DNA of 64,000 nt from an uncultured Lachnospiraceae bacterium (GCA_947644545.1 CANRZW010000006.1:80183-144182), one strand, 5' to 3'; positions 53,419 to 62,740 are shown, counted from the stretch's first letter. Numbers and translations are program-made. The notes: a model not told the origin generated them from the letters alone.

Positions 53419-54255
53419 ATGGCAGTGGGACAGGGTGTTCGGATGAGAGAGCAGGAAGACTTTAATCTGGAGGAAGCAGGGGCAGTACAGTTGGTGCAGG
53501 AACTGCAGATCGCAGGGTTATGCTGCATGGTGGTTTTGCCGCAGGACTATGAGAGCGGCCTGCAGCGTTATCCGGTTCTCTATGTTAATGGGGAAATACC
53601 GATTATCGAAGTGATGACAGAGTTGAGAAAAGCAGGTGTTTCGCCTGGTTTTATAATACTGTCGGTGAAACCGGATAGTTGGAACGATGACTTTACGCCG
53701 TGGAGCGCACCGGCATTCCGGAAGGGAGAAACAGCGCCGCAGGGCAGGGCAAAGGATTATATCCGCCGGTTGACGGAGGAGATCAAACCTTATATGGATG
53801 CAAATTACCACACGAAACCGGAGCCGGCGTATACGGCGCTGTCGGGCTATTCTCTTGGAGGGCTGACAGCGCTTTATTCGATGTACCTGACTAATTGTTT
53901 CGGATGGATATGCAGCCTTTCCGGGTCACTGTGGTATGACGGTTTCTGTGAATTTGTGGAAGAGGAGAGACCGCTTAGGCAGGATGTTAACGTCTATCTT
54001 TCTCTGGGGAAGAAGGAGCGGTTAAGCAGAAATCCGCGTATGGGAAAGGTGGCGGAGTGCACGGAGAAGGTCAGACAGACCCTGGAAGCACAGCTGGGGC
54101 GGCCACAGGCAGAAAAGACGGGTAAAGCAGGCGGTCAGAACGGTACAGATGAACGGGGCAGGGTTGGAGAAGTCTGCCTGGAATGGAACGAAGGTGGTCA
54201 TTTTCATGAGACGGCAAAGCGGTTTGTAAGGGCGATTCTATGGTGGAACGGTTAA
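53419..54255 (+). CDS. alpha/beta hydrolase, putative esterase (Fes/IroE-like)
   Basis: 278 residues; ATG 53419 or the in-frame ATG 53443 could be the start, neither has a strong site. The nucleophile elbow GYSLGGL (Ser near residue 144) follows YTALS, and a catalytic His is likely in GGHFHETA near 260. LPQDYESGLQRYPVLYVNGE is typical of the esterase D/enterochelin-esterase-like group. The substrate is unknown. No signal peptide. It lies 41 bases after the SdpI gene and is convergent with the minus-strand cluster that begins 23 bases away. Confidence 0.85.
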   Translation: MAVGQGVRMREQEDFNLEEAGAVQLVQELQIAGLCCMVVLPQDYESGLQRYPVLYVNGEIPIIEVMTELRKAGVSPGFIILSVKPDSWNDDFTPWSAPAFRKGETAPQGRAKDYIRRLTEEIKPYMDANYHTKPEPAYTALSGYSLGGLTALYSMYLTNCFGWICSLSGSLWYDGFCEFVEEERPLRQDVNVYLSLGKKERLSRNPRMGKVAECTEKVRQTLEAQLGRPQAEKTGKAGGQNGTDERGRVGEVCLEWNEGGHFHETAKRFVRAILWWNG

Positions 54256-54278
54256 AGAATCGGTTCTCTTTATCCGTG

Positions 54279-55502
54279 TTATCTGCCGTATCTGGCCGTC
54301 TCATATTTAACATGGAGGGCCATGCCGTTTTCTGTCTGTGCGATCCCGGCATTCTGCTCGATCTCGGCAGGGGATTCGTAGACGGCAGGGCGATCCTTAC
54401 GATGCCGTCTTATCACTTTACGGTATTCCAGGCGGATGCGTTCCCGCTCCGACAGTTTGCGGCGGCGTACAGGAGCGGTTATATTGATGACGTCGTTCGT
54501 GTCCTGTAGTTCTTCTACGATATCCCCATTCTCGTCATTGACTGCCCGGAAGTCCTGGAAGACGGCATAGACCTTCTTGATCAGCGCCAGGGCAAGCGCT
54601 GCAAATATAACGATCGTGATACCGTAGAAGATGTAATCGAGCCACCAGGGCGCAGGCTTGACATCTGCATACTCTTCCATAAGAGCTGCCATGGGGTCTT
54701 CACCGGTGGGCGCTTCGACAGGCTCCGGCATCATTTCGGTGTATTCTATTGTGACATCGGATTTCAGTTCCCGAAGGTCGCGGTAGTGCCGGTTGGCAAT
54801 GGTAAACAGGGAGGGCAGCGTAAGGATCATAAGGATGGCGAGATAGATTGCCAGCATACCGCTGCCGATACCGTAGATGCGTCGGGAGGGCAGGCTGCAG
54901 GTTCTTTTGTTCAAGGCCAGATAATGGTCGGTCTCATGCACATAGTTGTATAAAAAGGCGATCACGGCATACAGGACAGCGCTGAACAGAGCGGCGTTAC
55001 ATACGGAAGAACTGTTGAAATTTACCGCGAGGACATAGACTGCACCGAAATAGAACAGCACCGGAAAAGCGGGCTCTTTTAATATATCGTAAAACGGACG
55101 AAAGGACGGGTCGGACTCCAATGCCGCTTCCTGTTCTTTTTTCTTCTGTAAGCGGGCGGTCAGACGGTTCGCGATCACAAACAGTGTCTCTCCAAGCAGA
55201 AGCAGCATATAGCCCAGAAGTAACAGGCCGTTATGCAGGGAACCGGCCAGAGCCCAGCCCATGGCTCCCGTGGCGGCAAGGGTCAGCGCAGAGAGGAACA
55301 GGTAGGACAGAAGATTCCTGCATTTGTCGGCGGCAAGATCGGTGATCACGACAGGAAACAGGATCGCAAGGCACTTTAAGTACAGATACGGGCCGACCAG
55401 TGTCTGGTCTTTTACACAAAGAGCATAAAGAAGCGGTATGATAATAGCCAGTACGAGCGTGGTGTGAATCCATCCTGCGGTTGTTTTGATCAGTTTTCTC
55501 AA
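54279..55502 (-). CDS. polytopic membrane protein with DUF4129-like tail
   Basis: 407 residues with about eight membrane helices at 12-30, 36-54, 63-85, 90-112, 146-162, 166-190, 213-235 and 290-310. The cytoplasmic tail (about 340-380) has SERERIRLEYRKVIRRHRKDRP followed by ESPAEIEQNAG, the pattern of DUF4129 domains, which are encoded with MoxR and DUF58 genes as here. Third gene of that cluster (34-base gap). The cluster is usually thought to assemble or chaperone exported protein complexes; its role here is unknown. Confidence 0.78.
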   Translation of the reverse strand: MRKLIKTTAGWIHTTLVLAIIIPLLYALCVKDQTLVGPYLYLKCLAILFPVVITDLAADKCRNLLSYLFLSALTLAATGAMGWALAGSLHNGLLLLGYMLLLLGETLFVIANRLTARLQKKKEQEAALESDPSFRPFYDILKEPAFPVLFYFGAVYVLAVNFNSSSVCNAALFSAVLYAVIAFLYNYVHETDHYLALNKRTCSLPSRRIYGIGSGMLAIYLAILMILTLPSLFTIANRHYRDLRELKSDVTIEYTEMMPEPVEAPTGEDPMAALMEEYADVKPAPWWLDYIFYGITIVIFAALALALIKKVYAVFQDFRAVNDENGDIVEELQDTNDVINITAPVRRRKLSERERIRLEYRKVIRRHRKDRPAVYESPAEIEQNAGIAQTENGMALHVKYETARYGR

Positions 55503-55536
55503 AGCGGCGGTCTCCTTTTCGATGATAAAACAGTGG

Positions 55537-56655
55537 TCAGAAATCGTTTACTTCTCTGTGGATCAGACGGATATTATCTGCGGTATGTATATCGCAGGTT
55601 TCGTTTCTCGGACACGGAATAACCCACACGGCCTGCTCGCTGCCGACGAAGGTTTCGATGGCGGTCTGATTTGATATGCCGTTCCTGGAGATAAAGATCA
55701 TGATGGCGTCTGCAGCCTGATCTGCGTACTCCTTCGTGAAGCCGTTAAGCATGGCAGGCAGGGGAAGTACCTTTGCATCGGAGTTGTGTCCGGCTAACAG
55801 CCGTTCGATATCGGTAAGCTGTTTCCTGCCGCTCGCAGGACGCAGACAGGTGAAAGTCGAAACTTCCGCGATATTCGTACACAAGCCCACTTCCATGCCC
55901 CGGGCGATCATTTTCTGGGCCAGGGTAGCGGCTACGGAGATGGCATCTTCCGTCAGATATTCGTATTTCAGGATGCCGCTGTCCTCCACATCCAGAAAGA
56001 GCATCACCTTTTCCATATGCGTGGATTCAAAGGTATTGACCATCAGTTCACCGGTTCTTGCACTTGCTTTCCAATTGATGGTCTTCATCGGATCGGTGAC
56101 GGTGTACTCACGGATGGAAGCGTAGGCAAAAGGGTCTTCAAAGAGCCTTTTGGCACACTGCACGCTGCCCATAAGCCGCTCGCAGGTGACCAGGATATCC
56201 GAGACATTAGTCCGTGCGGCGTAGACATACAGCTGCGTGTCTGCCGGGGCATCTATGGAGAACCGGCGTCTATGCAGCATGGAAAAGGTTGTCAGGTAAG
56301 ATTTATCGATCCGGTAACAGCCGCGCTTCGTGCAGTTTAGCGTCAGTTTTCTGGTGATGCGCTGATAACCGAGTAAGGCGAAGATATCGCGCTTGTAAGT
56401 ATAATCACTGACACTGGTGTTCTCGCAGTCGTGGAAGGCAAGCCTTTTGTCCACATGAAAGGCTACCTCCAGTACGGGAAGCACCAGCTTCTTGCGGTTT
56501 TCAATCTGTTCGGTCATTTCTGCCTGCTCGCCCGTGTAGACGAAATCCTGCAGGAAGCGTAAGGTGACAAGCAGGTTACGGCTCCAGTGCTTTGCATAAT
56601 AAAGATTCCAGAGAAAAGCCAGGAGCAGGAAACTTAAGAAAAATAAACTGATCAT
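55537..56655 (-). CDS. DUF58 domain protein
   Basis: 372 residues from the ATG at 56655, which overlaps the moxR stop by 4 bases (ATGA); a TTG 12 bases upstream is less likely. One membrane helix at the N-terminus (ISLFFLSFLLLAFLWNLYY). The DUF58 core is marked by DPMKTINWKASARTGELMVNTFE near 195-215, then a VWA-like part with VMLFLDVEDSG and a C-terminal VIPCPRNE. Partner of MoxR AAA ATPases. Confidence 0.92.
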   Translation of the reverse strand: MISLFFLSFLLLAFLWNLYYAKHWSRNLLVTLRFLQDFVYTGEQAEMTEQIENRKKLVLPVLEVAFHVDKRLAFHDCENTSVSDYTYKRDIFALLGYQRITRKLTLNCTKRGCYRIDKSYLTTFSMLHRRRFSIDAPADTQLYVYAARTNVSDILVTCERLMGSVQCAKRLFEDPFAYASIREYTVTDPMKTINWKASARTGELMVNTFESTHMEKVMLFLDVEDSGILKYEYLTEDAISVAATLAQKMIARGMEVGLCTNIAEVSTFTCLRPASGRKQLTDIERLLAGHNSDAKVLPLPAMLNGFTKEYADQAADAIMIFISRNGISNQTAIETFVGSEQAVWVIPCPRNETCDIHTADNIRLIHREVNDF

Positions 56656-57614
56656 GGTCTTGTCCAATCTTCCGTAGGCAGGGAAACGCTGTTTAACAGT
56701 CCGCGTACAGTTGCTTCTTTCTGTTCCGTGTAAGCGGCTTCCGAGATCATTCTGTGAGCCAGTACGGGAACGGCTACTGTCTTGATGTCTTCGGGCGCGA
56801 CGAAATCTCTTCCCTCCACCATGGCATAACCCTGGGAGGCGCGGAGCAGCGCAAGAGTGCCGCGGGGGCTGACTCCTTCCGCGATGCTGCGGGTATTGGT
56901 ATCACCGGAACCGGAGGCGTATTTGCGTGTTCCGTGTACGAGAGTTACGATATAGTTCCGCAGGTCCTCGTGTACGTAGATATTGCGGCATTCTTTTTGT
57001 AAGGCTGCTATTTCCTGCAGAGTGCAGACAGGCCGGATTGTCTCCAGTGGCTGGTCGTTAATATAGCGGTCGATCATCTGCCGTTCTTCCGCTTCGTTAA
57101 GACTGCCCATGCTGATCCGCATCAGGAAACGGTCCATCTGCGCTTCGGGAAGCGGATAACAGCCCAGCGTTTCCACCGGGTTCTGCGTGGCGATCACGAA
57201 GAAAGGAACGCCCAGGGAGCGGGTCGTACCGTCTACGGTTACCTGTCCTTCCCCCATGCATTCCAACAGACTGGACTGGGTTCTGGGGGTAGCCCGGTTA
57301 ATCTCATCCGCCAGTAGAAGATTCGTAAATATGGGTCCCTCTTTGAAGACAAAAGTTCCTTTTTCCTGATTATAATAAGAAAGTCCTGTCACGTCGCTGG
57401 GCAGCAGGTCCGGTGTAAACTGGATCCGCCCGAAGGAGAATTCCATGGAACGGGCCAGGGACTTCGCCAGTACCGTTTTGCCGGTCCCGGGCACATCCTC
57501 CAACAGGACATGTCCGCCGGCTGCCAGCGCGGCAAGCAGAAGCTTAGTCACAGATTCCTTACCGATGATTACCTTTGATACGTTGTCTTTGATGCGGGTT
57601 AGTAAATTGTTCAT
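56652..57614 (-). CDS. MoxR-family AAA ATPase
   Basis: 320 residues, full length. Walker A in EDVPGTGKTVLAKSLA near 36-51, Walker B in LLLADEINRATPRTQSSLLECM near 100-121, sensor 1 in FVIATQNPVE near 143, and a C-terminal lid with RGTLALLRASQGYAMVEGRDFV. MoxR ATPases act as chaperones in maturation of protein complexes and are coupled with DUF58/VWA partners, here the next gene. GAAAGGAT precedes the ATG at 57614. First gene of the minus-strand cluster. Confidence 0.95.
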   Translation of the reverse strand: MNNLLTRIKDNVSKVIIGKESVTKLLLAALAAGGHVLLEDVPGTGKTVLAKSLARSMEFSFGRIQFTPDLLPSDVTGLSYYNQEKGTFVFKEGPIFTNLLLADEINRATPRTQSSLLECMGEGQVTVDGTTRSLGVPFFVIATQNPVETLGCYPLPEAQMDRFLMRISMGSLNEAEERQMIDRYINDQPLETIRPVCTLQEIAALQKECRNIYVHEDLRNYIVTLVHGTRKYASGSGDTNTRSIAEGVSPRGTLALLRASQGYAMVEGRDFVAPEDIKTVAVPVLAHRMISEAAYTEQKEATVRGLLNSVSLPTEDWTRP

Positions 57615-57731
57615 GTGCGTAGGATATCCTTTCTTCCAAACAGGTATGTTTCTATGATATGATTATGTAGGAATCGAAAGCAGCGGCTTATGACGCCGTT
57701 TACTACAAGTATAGCACAGGACAGGGAAAAT

Positions 57732-58874
57732 ATGAAAACAATAATACAAAAGATAAACGCAAAACCGGGACAGAGGATCCTTGTCACAAGTGACGTTCAC
57801 GGGCATCTGGAAAATATGGTGCATCTGCTTGGAAAACTGCAGTACAGTGCAGAGGATATATTCGTTATTGTGGGGGATCTTGTGGATAAAGGGCCGGAAA
57901 GCCTGCGGACGGTCCGCTATATCATGGAGCTGTCGTCGAGAGCGCAGGTATTTATCGCGGAGGGAAATGTGGAGGAACACCGGCTGGAGCTTCTCTGTGA
58001 TACAACGGCAGGCAGCGAGGAACGTTTCTGTGAATTTGTCCACTGGCAGCATAGCCGCTGGGGGCGCGGGCTGGTGTTGGATATGTTGTCGGAGCTTGGC
58101 GTCAGTGTGGAACAGTTGATGGTAGATAATACCGATGCCTGCAGGAAACGCCTTTGGGAACATTACGCTTCGGAGATTGACTTTCTGCGCCGGCTGCCGA
58201 CTATTCTGGATATGGGTTCCTATCTTTTCGTACACGGAGGAATACCGACTGACGATCTGCAGAGCCTGGCGGGAACTGACCGGCATGACTGGCTGAAAAA
58301 TGACTGCTTTCTGGAAAAGGGTTTTCGTTTTTCCAAATGTGTCGTGACAGGGCATTGGCCTGTCAGCCTATATCGTCACGAGGAGGCGGACTTAAGGCCG
58401 CTTTTCGAGTATGAGCGCAGGATTATCAGCATAGACGGCGGCTGTGGACTGAAAGAAACAGGGCAGCTCAATGCACTTGTCTTTCCGGATAAAGATGCCA
58501 CGATGGAGGAAATCGGATGGGAATGCCAGGATGAGTTTCCGGTTGTGACCGCACTGGATGGACAGGCGGGGAGGAAGCCCTCTTTGTATATCCAGTATTT
58601 TGACAGCCAGGTCGAACGGTTGGAAGAGCAGGAAGGAATGGTGCGCTGCCGCCACTTGAGCACCGGTATTGTTTTGTGGGCACCGTCTATGTTTCTCTAT
58701 CTGGGCGACGATGAGACCTGGCACGTGGATGATTACAGTGATGCGCTGCTGGAGGTAAAGCCCGGGGACAGAATTTCGGTTGTGTTTCGTAATACCGGCG
58801 GCTGTTATGGGAAGATCAATGGGGTTCTGGGGTGGTATTATGGACGGATTACGGAAACAGGGTGCGATCCTTAA
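57732..58874 (+). CDS. PPP-type metallophosphoesterase
   Basis: 380 residues from ATG 57732; the in-frame ATG at 57690 falls in the likely promoter. Calcineurin-like motifs: SDVHGHLEN near 20, GDLVDKGPES near 48 and VTGHWP near 206, HGGIP near 170. The usual GNHE is replaced by EGNVEEH, so the catalytic His is shifted or substituted. The arrangement resembles ApaH/PrpA-like protein or nucleotide phosphatases. The C-terminal 110 residues (from QVERLEEQEG) are an extra beta-rich module. Divergent from moxR. Confidence 0.87.
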   Translation: MKTIIQKINAKPGQRILVTSDVHGHLENMVHLLGKLQYSAEDIFVIVGDLVDKGPESLRTVRYIMELSSRAQVFIAEGNVEEHRLELLCDTTAGSEERFCEFVHWQHSRWGRGLVLDMLSELGVSVEQLMVDNTDACRKRLWEHYASEIDFLRRLPTILDMGSYLFVHGGIPTDDLQSLAGTDRHDWLKNDCFLEKGFRFSKCVVTGHWPVSLYRHEEADLRPLFEYERRIISIDGGCGLKETGQLNALVFPDKDATMEEIGWECQDEFPVVTALDGQAGRKPSLYIQYFDSQVERLEEQEGMVRCRHLSTGIVLWAPSMFLYLGDDETWHVDDYSDALLEVKPGDRISVVFRNTGGCYGKINGVLGWYYGRITETGCDP

Positions 58875-58968
58875 GCTCTAAATGTGTGATTCGGATTAGC
58901 AATACGGGTAAAAGTACCGATAAATTAGTATAGCAGACAGCATTTTATTAAGTAGACTGGAGGATATG

Positions 58969-59619
58969 ATGGATTTTTTCAAAGAATTGATGTACAGAGA
59001 ACAGCAGGAGAAACTGGAGCGATTCCGGGTACTGAACCGGAATGTGAGGAAGGGAGAGATCCTTTTTACGGGATCGTCGCTGATGGAGCAGTTTCCGATC
59101 AATGAACTGCTGATGACAAACGGTATGGATCAGGTTATCTACAACCGGGGCATCGGCGGATTTACGACGACGGATATGCTGGAGTACATGGAGGAGATGG
59201 TCTTCGGGACAGAGCCGTCCAGGATTTTTATCAATATCGGCACCAATGATATCGGAAGCCCGGATTATCGGCTGGAGGCGCTGATGGAGCGGTATGAAGA
59301 GATCATTTCCCGGATCCGGGAGAGGCTGCCGGAGGCAGAGATCACGATGATGGCTTATTATCCGGTCAATGAGACGGATAAGGTACCGGAAGGAGAGTGG
59401 GGTAAGACAGCCTTCGTCACGAGAACCAATGAGAACATTGCCATCGCCAACAAGGCCGTGGAGAAACTGGCGGCAAAGAAGGGCTGCCGTTTTATCAACG
59501 TCAATGAGGGTCTGACCGATGAGCGTGGCAAGTTAAAGAAAGAATTTACGATCGAAGGCATTCATATGTATGCCAACGGATACCAGGTGGTGTTGGATAA
59601 TTTGAAGAAATATTTATGA
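58969..59619 (+). CDS. SGNH/GDSL-family hydrolase
   Basis: 216 residues; ATG 58969 is 5 bases after GGAGG, the in-frame ATG at 58966 only 2. All SGNH blocks are seen: block I ILFTGSSLMEQFP (Ser nucleophile near 36), block II RGIGGFTTTDM (Gly), block III INIGTNDIG (Asn) and block V EGIHMYANGY (His). Family members are esterases or acyl-hydrolases (PAF-AH-like). No signal peptide, so it is cytoplasmic. Substrate unknown. A long dyad follows 74 bases after the stop. Confidence 0.93.
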   Translation: MDFFKELMYREQQEKLERFRVLNRNVRKGEILFTGSSLMEQFPINELLMTNGMDQVIYNRGIGGFTTTDMLEYMEEMVFGTEPSRIFINIGTNDIGSPDYRLEALMERYEEIISRIRERLPEAEITMMAYYPVNETDKVPEGEWGKTAFVTRTNENIAIANKAVEKLAAKKGCRFINVNEGLTDERGKLKKEFTIEGIHMYANGYQVVLDNLKKYL

Positions 59620-59692
59620 TATAGGCAGACCATGGATTACATGTATCACGCCCGGATAAAGAACCGATCGGAGCAGGTCTGCGAAACATTTT

Positions 59693-59756
59693 GGTTGACT
59701 TGTGTAACCCTAAGTGCTATATTGGTGATATAGGGTTACAGGAGTCAACCTTTTTT
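59693..59756 (+). promoter_or_regulatory. promoter within a 20-bp-arm dyad before blaI
   Basis: Arms 59693-59712 and 59731-59750 pair at 18 of 20 positions plus one G-T wobble, with an 18-base centre, and six T follow (59751-59756). TTGACT (59695-59700), 17 bases and TATATT (59718-59723) form a good promoter inside the left arm and centre. The repeated TGTAACCCTA half sites contain the TGTA/TACA core known from BlaI/MecI operators, so this is probably the autoregulatory operator. As RNA the same sequence could terminate transcripts from the SGNH gene. Confidence 0.7.
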
Positions 59757-59850
59757 GTAATACTCAGGATATTATGATAACAGGAAAAGAATACCTATGG
59801 CATCTGCGGATTCTTTCGGTAAGGGAAACTGTACATAGGAGGGGGAAATT

Positions 59851-60252
59851 ATGGAAGAGAAAACGATCGGTCTATCCAACAGCGAATGGCGTATTATGGA
59901 GAACTTGTGGGAGCAGGCGCCGAAGACGGCAACACAGCTGATCAAAGCCATGGAAGTTGAGACCGGATGGGCGAAGAGCACCACAAAGACGCTTTTAAAG
60001 CGGATGGAGCAGAAGGGCTGCATCACATATCAGGAAGGAGCGAAGGCCAGGGAGTATTATCCGCTCTTAAAGAGGGAAGAGGTTGTGGAGTCGGAGACAA
60101 GTAATTTTATCAACCGTATTTACAATGGAAGCCTGGGACTGATGGTCAATACCCTGGTCAAAAGGCAGGATATGCCGGAGGAAGAGATGGAGGAACTATA
60201 TAGGATTATTCAGGAGGCCAGGGAAGAGAAGCGAAGGAAGGGAGGATCATGA
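59851..60252 (+). CDS. BlaI/MecI-family repressor
   Basis: 133 residues. Winged-helix N-terminus: LSNSEWRIMENLWEQAPKTATQLIKAM, GWAKSTTKTLLKRMEQKGCI, then AREYYPLL and a C-terminal dimerisation helix. In classical systems BlaI/MecI is cleaved when a BlaR1/MecR1 sensor is activated by beta-lactam. Here the following gene is an M56 protein with a different sensor half. GGAGGGGG precedes the ATG. It overlaps the downstream gene by 1 to 4 bases. Confidence 0.94.
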   Translation: MEEKTIGLSNSEWRIMENLWEQAPKTATQLIKAMEVETGWAKSTTKTLLKRMEQKGCITYQEGAKAREYYPLLKREEVVESETSNFINRIYNGSLGLMVNTLVKRQDMPEEEMEELYRIIQEAREEKRRKGGS

Positions 60253-62690
60253 TGAGCGCTATGACGGGGATCATGGTACAGACGACGGTTTTGGTGACGG
60301 CAGTCCTTGCTGTGCGCAAACTGTTGGGAGCAAAGCTTCACGCCTATATCAGATATGGGCTGTGGCTGCTTGTGGCGCTGCGGCTGCTTATTCCGGTTAA
60401 TTTCATAGACAGTCCTGTCAGCGTGCTTCGTGCGGTCAATGCAGTAGGAGAGAGGTTTGGGGAAGCTTTCTTCGACAGAAGGGATTCTGACAGTGGGCCG
60501 GAAAGCGGCAGAAGTAATGATATGGCGATGCAGGAAAGATTACCGGAGGGAGAGAATGGGAGTGCGGCGGACGAGCTGTGGGGAGAAGGAGAGAATGCTG
60601 CCACAGGCGGTCTGCATTTCGCAGCTGCGGATAATGCTGCCGGCAAAGAAGGCCAGTGGGTAGTCGGAGCGGAAGATATCATAGAAGATGAACGGATGAT
60701 ATGGGACAAGAGAAATACGGCATCGGTCATTATCGTTTTCCGCTGGGTGTGGATCGCCGGCAGCCTGCTTGTGGGTGGAATGTTTTTGGGTGTGCATCTT
60801 CGATTCTACAGGAGACTGTGCAGGATGAGGCAGCTTTGCCGGGGCGGCAGGACTATGGATAAGTCCTGTGGAAGGCTGGAGGTTTATCAGGTGAAGAAAC
60901 TGGAAACGCCCTGTCTTGTCGGCGTTTTTCGTCCGGCTGTATATATCGGTACGGACATCCGGCCCGGTACGGACAGGTTCCGTTATGTGGTGGCTCATGA
61001 GCGGATGCACTATCTTCATGGGGATCATATCTGGGCGCTGCTTCGTGTCGTGCTTGTCACGGTATACTGGTTTCATCCTTTTGTGTGGATCGCGGCGTCT
61101 GCCTCTGCCAGAGACGGGGAGATCGCCTGTGACCATGGCGTGATACGGCGGCTGGGTGACGGAGCACGGCTTACTTACGGGGAGATGCTTCTGGATTTAT
61201 CCAGGAAAAACCGCGATAGGAGAATGTATTCCTACGGCACCATGCTGCGTCCGGGGCGTTCCGAGCTGAAAGAACGAATCGTGTGTCTTACAGAAAGAAA
61301 CGGCGCCAGATTGTCGGCAGGGATTCTTGCGGTCCTACTTATGCTTGTCATGGCAGGCTGCGCTTTTACCGGCGTATCACGAAAGGATGCGGATTCGGAA
61401 AACACAGGGGACGATACACGGCAGGTGCCGGAACAGGTGGAACGCGGCAGTGAGGATCCGGATGCAGATATGACAAACGGCAGTGATGCAGGGGAAGCGG
61501 ATTTTGACCCGGAGGCAGAGATCGACAAGATGCGGCAGTTGGTCGCGGAAGAAGCGGTAATATCCGGGGAAACAATGTTTGGGGCAGATGGACCCAGGTT
61601 GGACTATGCAGGGCAGACGGAACTGGACGGTACGGACAGCAGTGTTATTATCTTCCACGACTATTTCGGACTGATCGTCTATGACCTTACGAACAGAGAA
61701 ATAATACGCAGCCTCGATCTGGCGGCGATCGGCTGTCAGTTTACGCAGGGTGATAATGTATGTCAGGTTGCCGTATCAAATGACGGCAGGAGCGTATGGT
61801 TGCATCCGATGAAGATGCGGTATATGTTCCATTACGAAGTGGACAGGAATCTGCTCTGGCAGCTGCCGATCGTGAAGAGCTTTGAGGTCGATCTGGAGAC
61901 GGAAGATCTTTTTAACCGCTATCTGGTGACAGAGATGGCTCAGAACGACAGATGGCAGTCCAATTATCTATATGAAGAATACAAAGATAAAGAGGGACTG
62001 CAGACCGCATATATTTATCTCACGGTGTCAGAGGATGCAATATTCGGTGATCTGGAGTGTGTCTGGGATGATATGATCTTTACTTTGTGGGATGAGAATG
62101 CTGCCGCTTTGTCCAACCGGTCTGCAGGGGAGTTTCCTTATACTTTTGACAATGCAGTGGAGGATGTCCTGCTTACCTATAGGGAACCTTGTGTATACAG
62201 CCGCATCTCAGATACCTTTGGTGAAAGGATACATCCTGCCAGCGGAGAAACCCGTGTGCACGAGGGAATTGACTATGTGGCCGCTAAGGACTCTGATATC
62301 ATGGCGGCGGCAGACGGTACCGTTTATGAGACGGGGTTCCTGGCGGAATATGGTAATTATGTTGTCCTGCTGCATGCAAACGGTGACATGACTTATTATT
62401 GTCATTGTCAGGATATCATAGTTTCGGAGCAGGAACAGGTGCAGAGAGGGCAAAAGATCGCCACCGTAGGAAATAGCGGAAGATCAACCGGTTATCATCT
62501 GCATTTTGCGTTGAGCCAGAACGGTGTGTTTGTCGATCCGTTGAAGCATATGGAACTGTCGGTGGTGGATTCGCCAGAAAGATGGAAGGATGTGGAAGAT
62601 AAAGTGAAGGCCGTTGAAGAGGAATATACCAGAGCGCAGGAGACAGCGGCCGCATATCAGGAGCAGATCGATAAGGCAGTACAGGAATAA
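60252..62690 (+). CDS. BlaR1-like M56 metalloprotease fused to an M23 peptidase domain
   Basis: 812 residues; ATG 60252 is 6 bases after GGAGG, ATG 60249 only 3, both overlap the blaI stop. Membrane helices near 4-22, 32-51, 158-183 and 352-372. The M56 zinc motif HERMH is at His249-Glu250-His253, facing the cytoplasm, followed by DGEIACDHGVI. Beyond the last helix there is an acidic linker, a region of unknown type (about 400-640), then an M23/LytM domain with His670, Asp674 (HEGID) and His749-x-His751 (HLHF). The usual penicillin-binding sensor is absent. It probably senses or cleaves peptidoglycan outside and inactivates BlaI inside, an inference. Confidence 0.9.
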   Translation: MSAMTGIMVQTTVLVTAVLAVRKLLGAKLHAYIRYGLWLLVALRLLIPVNFIDSPVSVLRAVNAVGERFGEAFFDRRDSDSGPESGRSNDMAMQERLPEGENGSAADELWGEGENAATGGLHFAAADNAAGKEGQWVVGAEDIIEDERMIWDKRNTASVIIVFRWVWIAGSLLVGGMFLGVHLRFYRRLCRMRQLCRGGRTMDKSCGRLEVYQVKKLETPCLVGVFRPAVYIGTDIRPGTDRFRYVVAHERMHYLHGDHIWALLRVVLVTVYWFHPFVWIAASASARDGEIACDHGVIRRLGDGARLTYGEMLLDLSRKNRDRRMYSYGTMLRPGRSELKERIVCLTERNGARLSAGILAVLLMLVMAGCAFTGVSRKDADSENTGDDTRQVPEQVERGSEDPDADMTNGSDAGEADFDPEAEIDKMRQLVAEEAVISGETMFGADGPRLDYAGQTELDGTDSSVIIFHDYFGLIVYDLTNREIIRSLDLAAIGCQFTQGDNVCQVAVSNDGRSVWLHPMKMRYMFHYEVDRNLLWQLPIVKSFEVDLETEDLFNRYLVTEMAQNDRWQSNYLYEEYKDKEGLQTAYIYLTVSEDAIFGDLECVWDDMIFTLWDENAAALSNRSAGEFPYTFDNAVEDVLLTYREPCVYSRISDTFGERIHPASGETRVHEGIDYVAAKDSDIMAAADGTVYETGFLAEYGNYVVLLHANGDMTYYCHCQDIIVSEQEQVQRGQKIATVGNSGRSTGYHLHFALSQNGVFVDPLKHMELSVVDSPERWKDVEDKVKAVEEEYTRAQETAAAYQEQIDKAVQE

Positions 62691-62696
62691 CAGGAC

Positions 62697-62740
62697 GGGG
62701 ACTGCCGTTTCCTATACGGGAGCCCCTGTTCTTTCCGATA
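62697..62740 (+). terminator. probable terminator of the blaI operon
   Basis: GGGG-A-CT-x-CCGT (62697-62708) can pair with ACGG-x-AG-CCCC (62715-62725) as an imperfect GC-rich stem, followed by TGTTCTTT. It starts 7 bases after the stop codon. Confidence 0.5.

Noticed and set aside
59851..62690. Beta-lactam resistance operon
   Set aside because: BlaI and an M56 protein are present, but the penicillin-binding sensor domain is missing and no beta-lactamase or extra PBP gene is adjacent, so a resistance role cannot be claimed.
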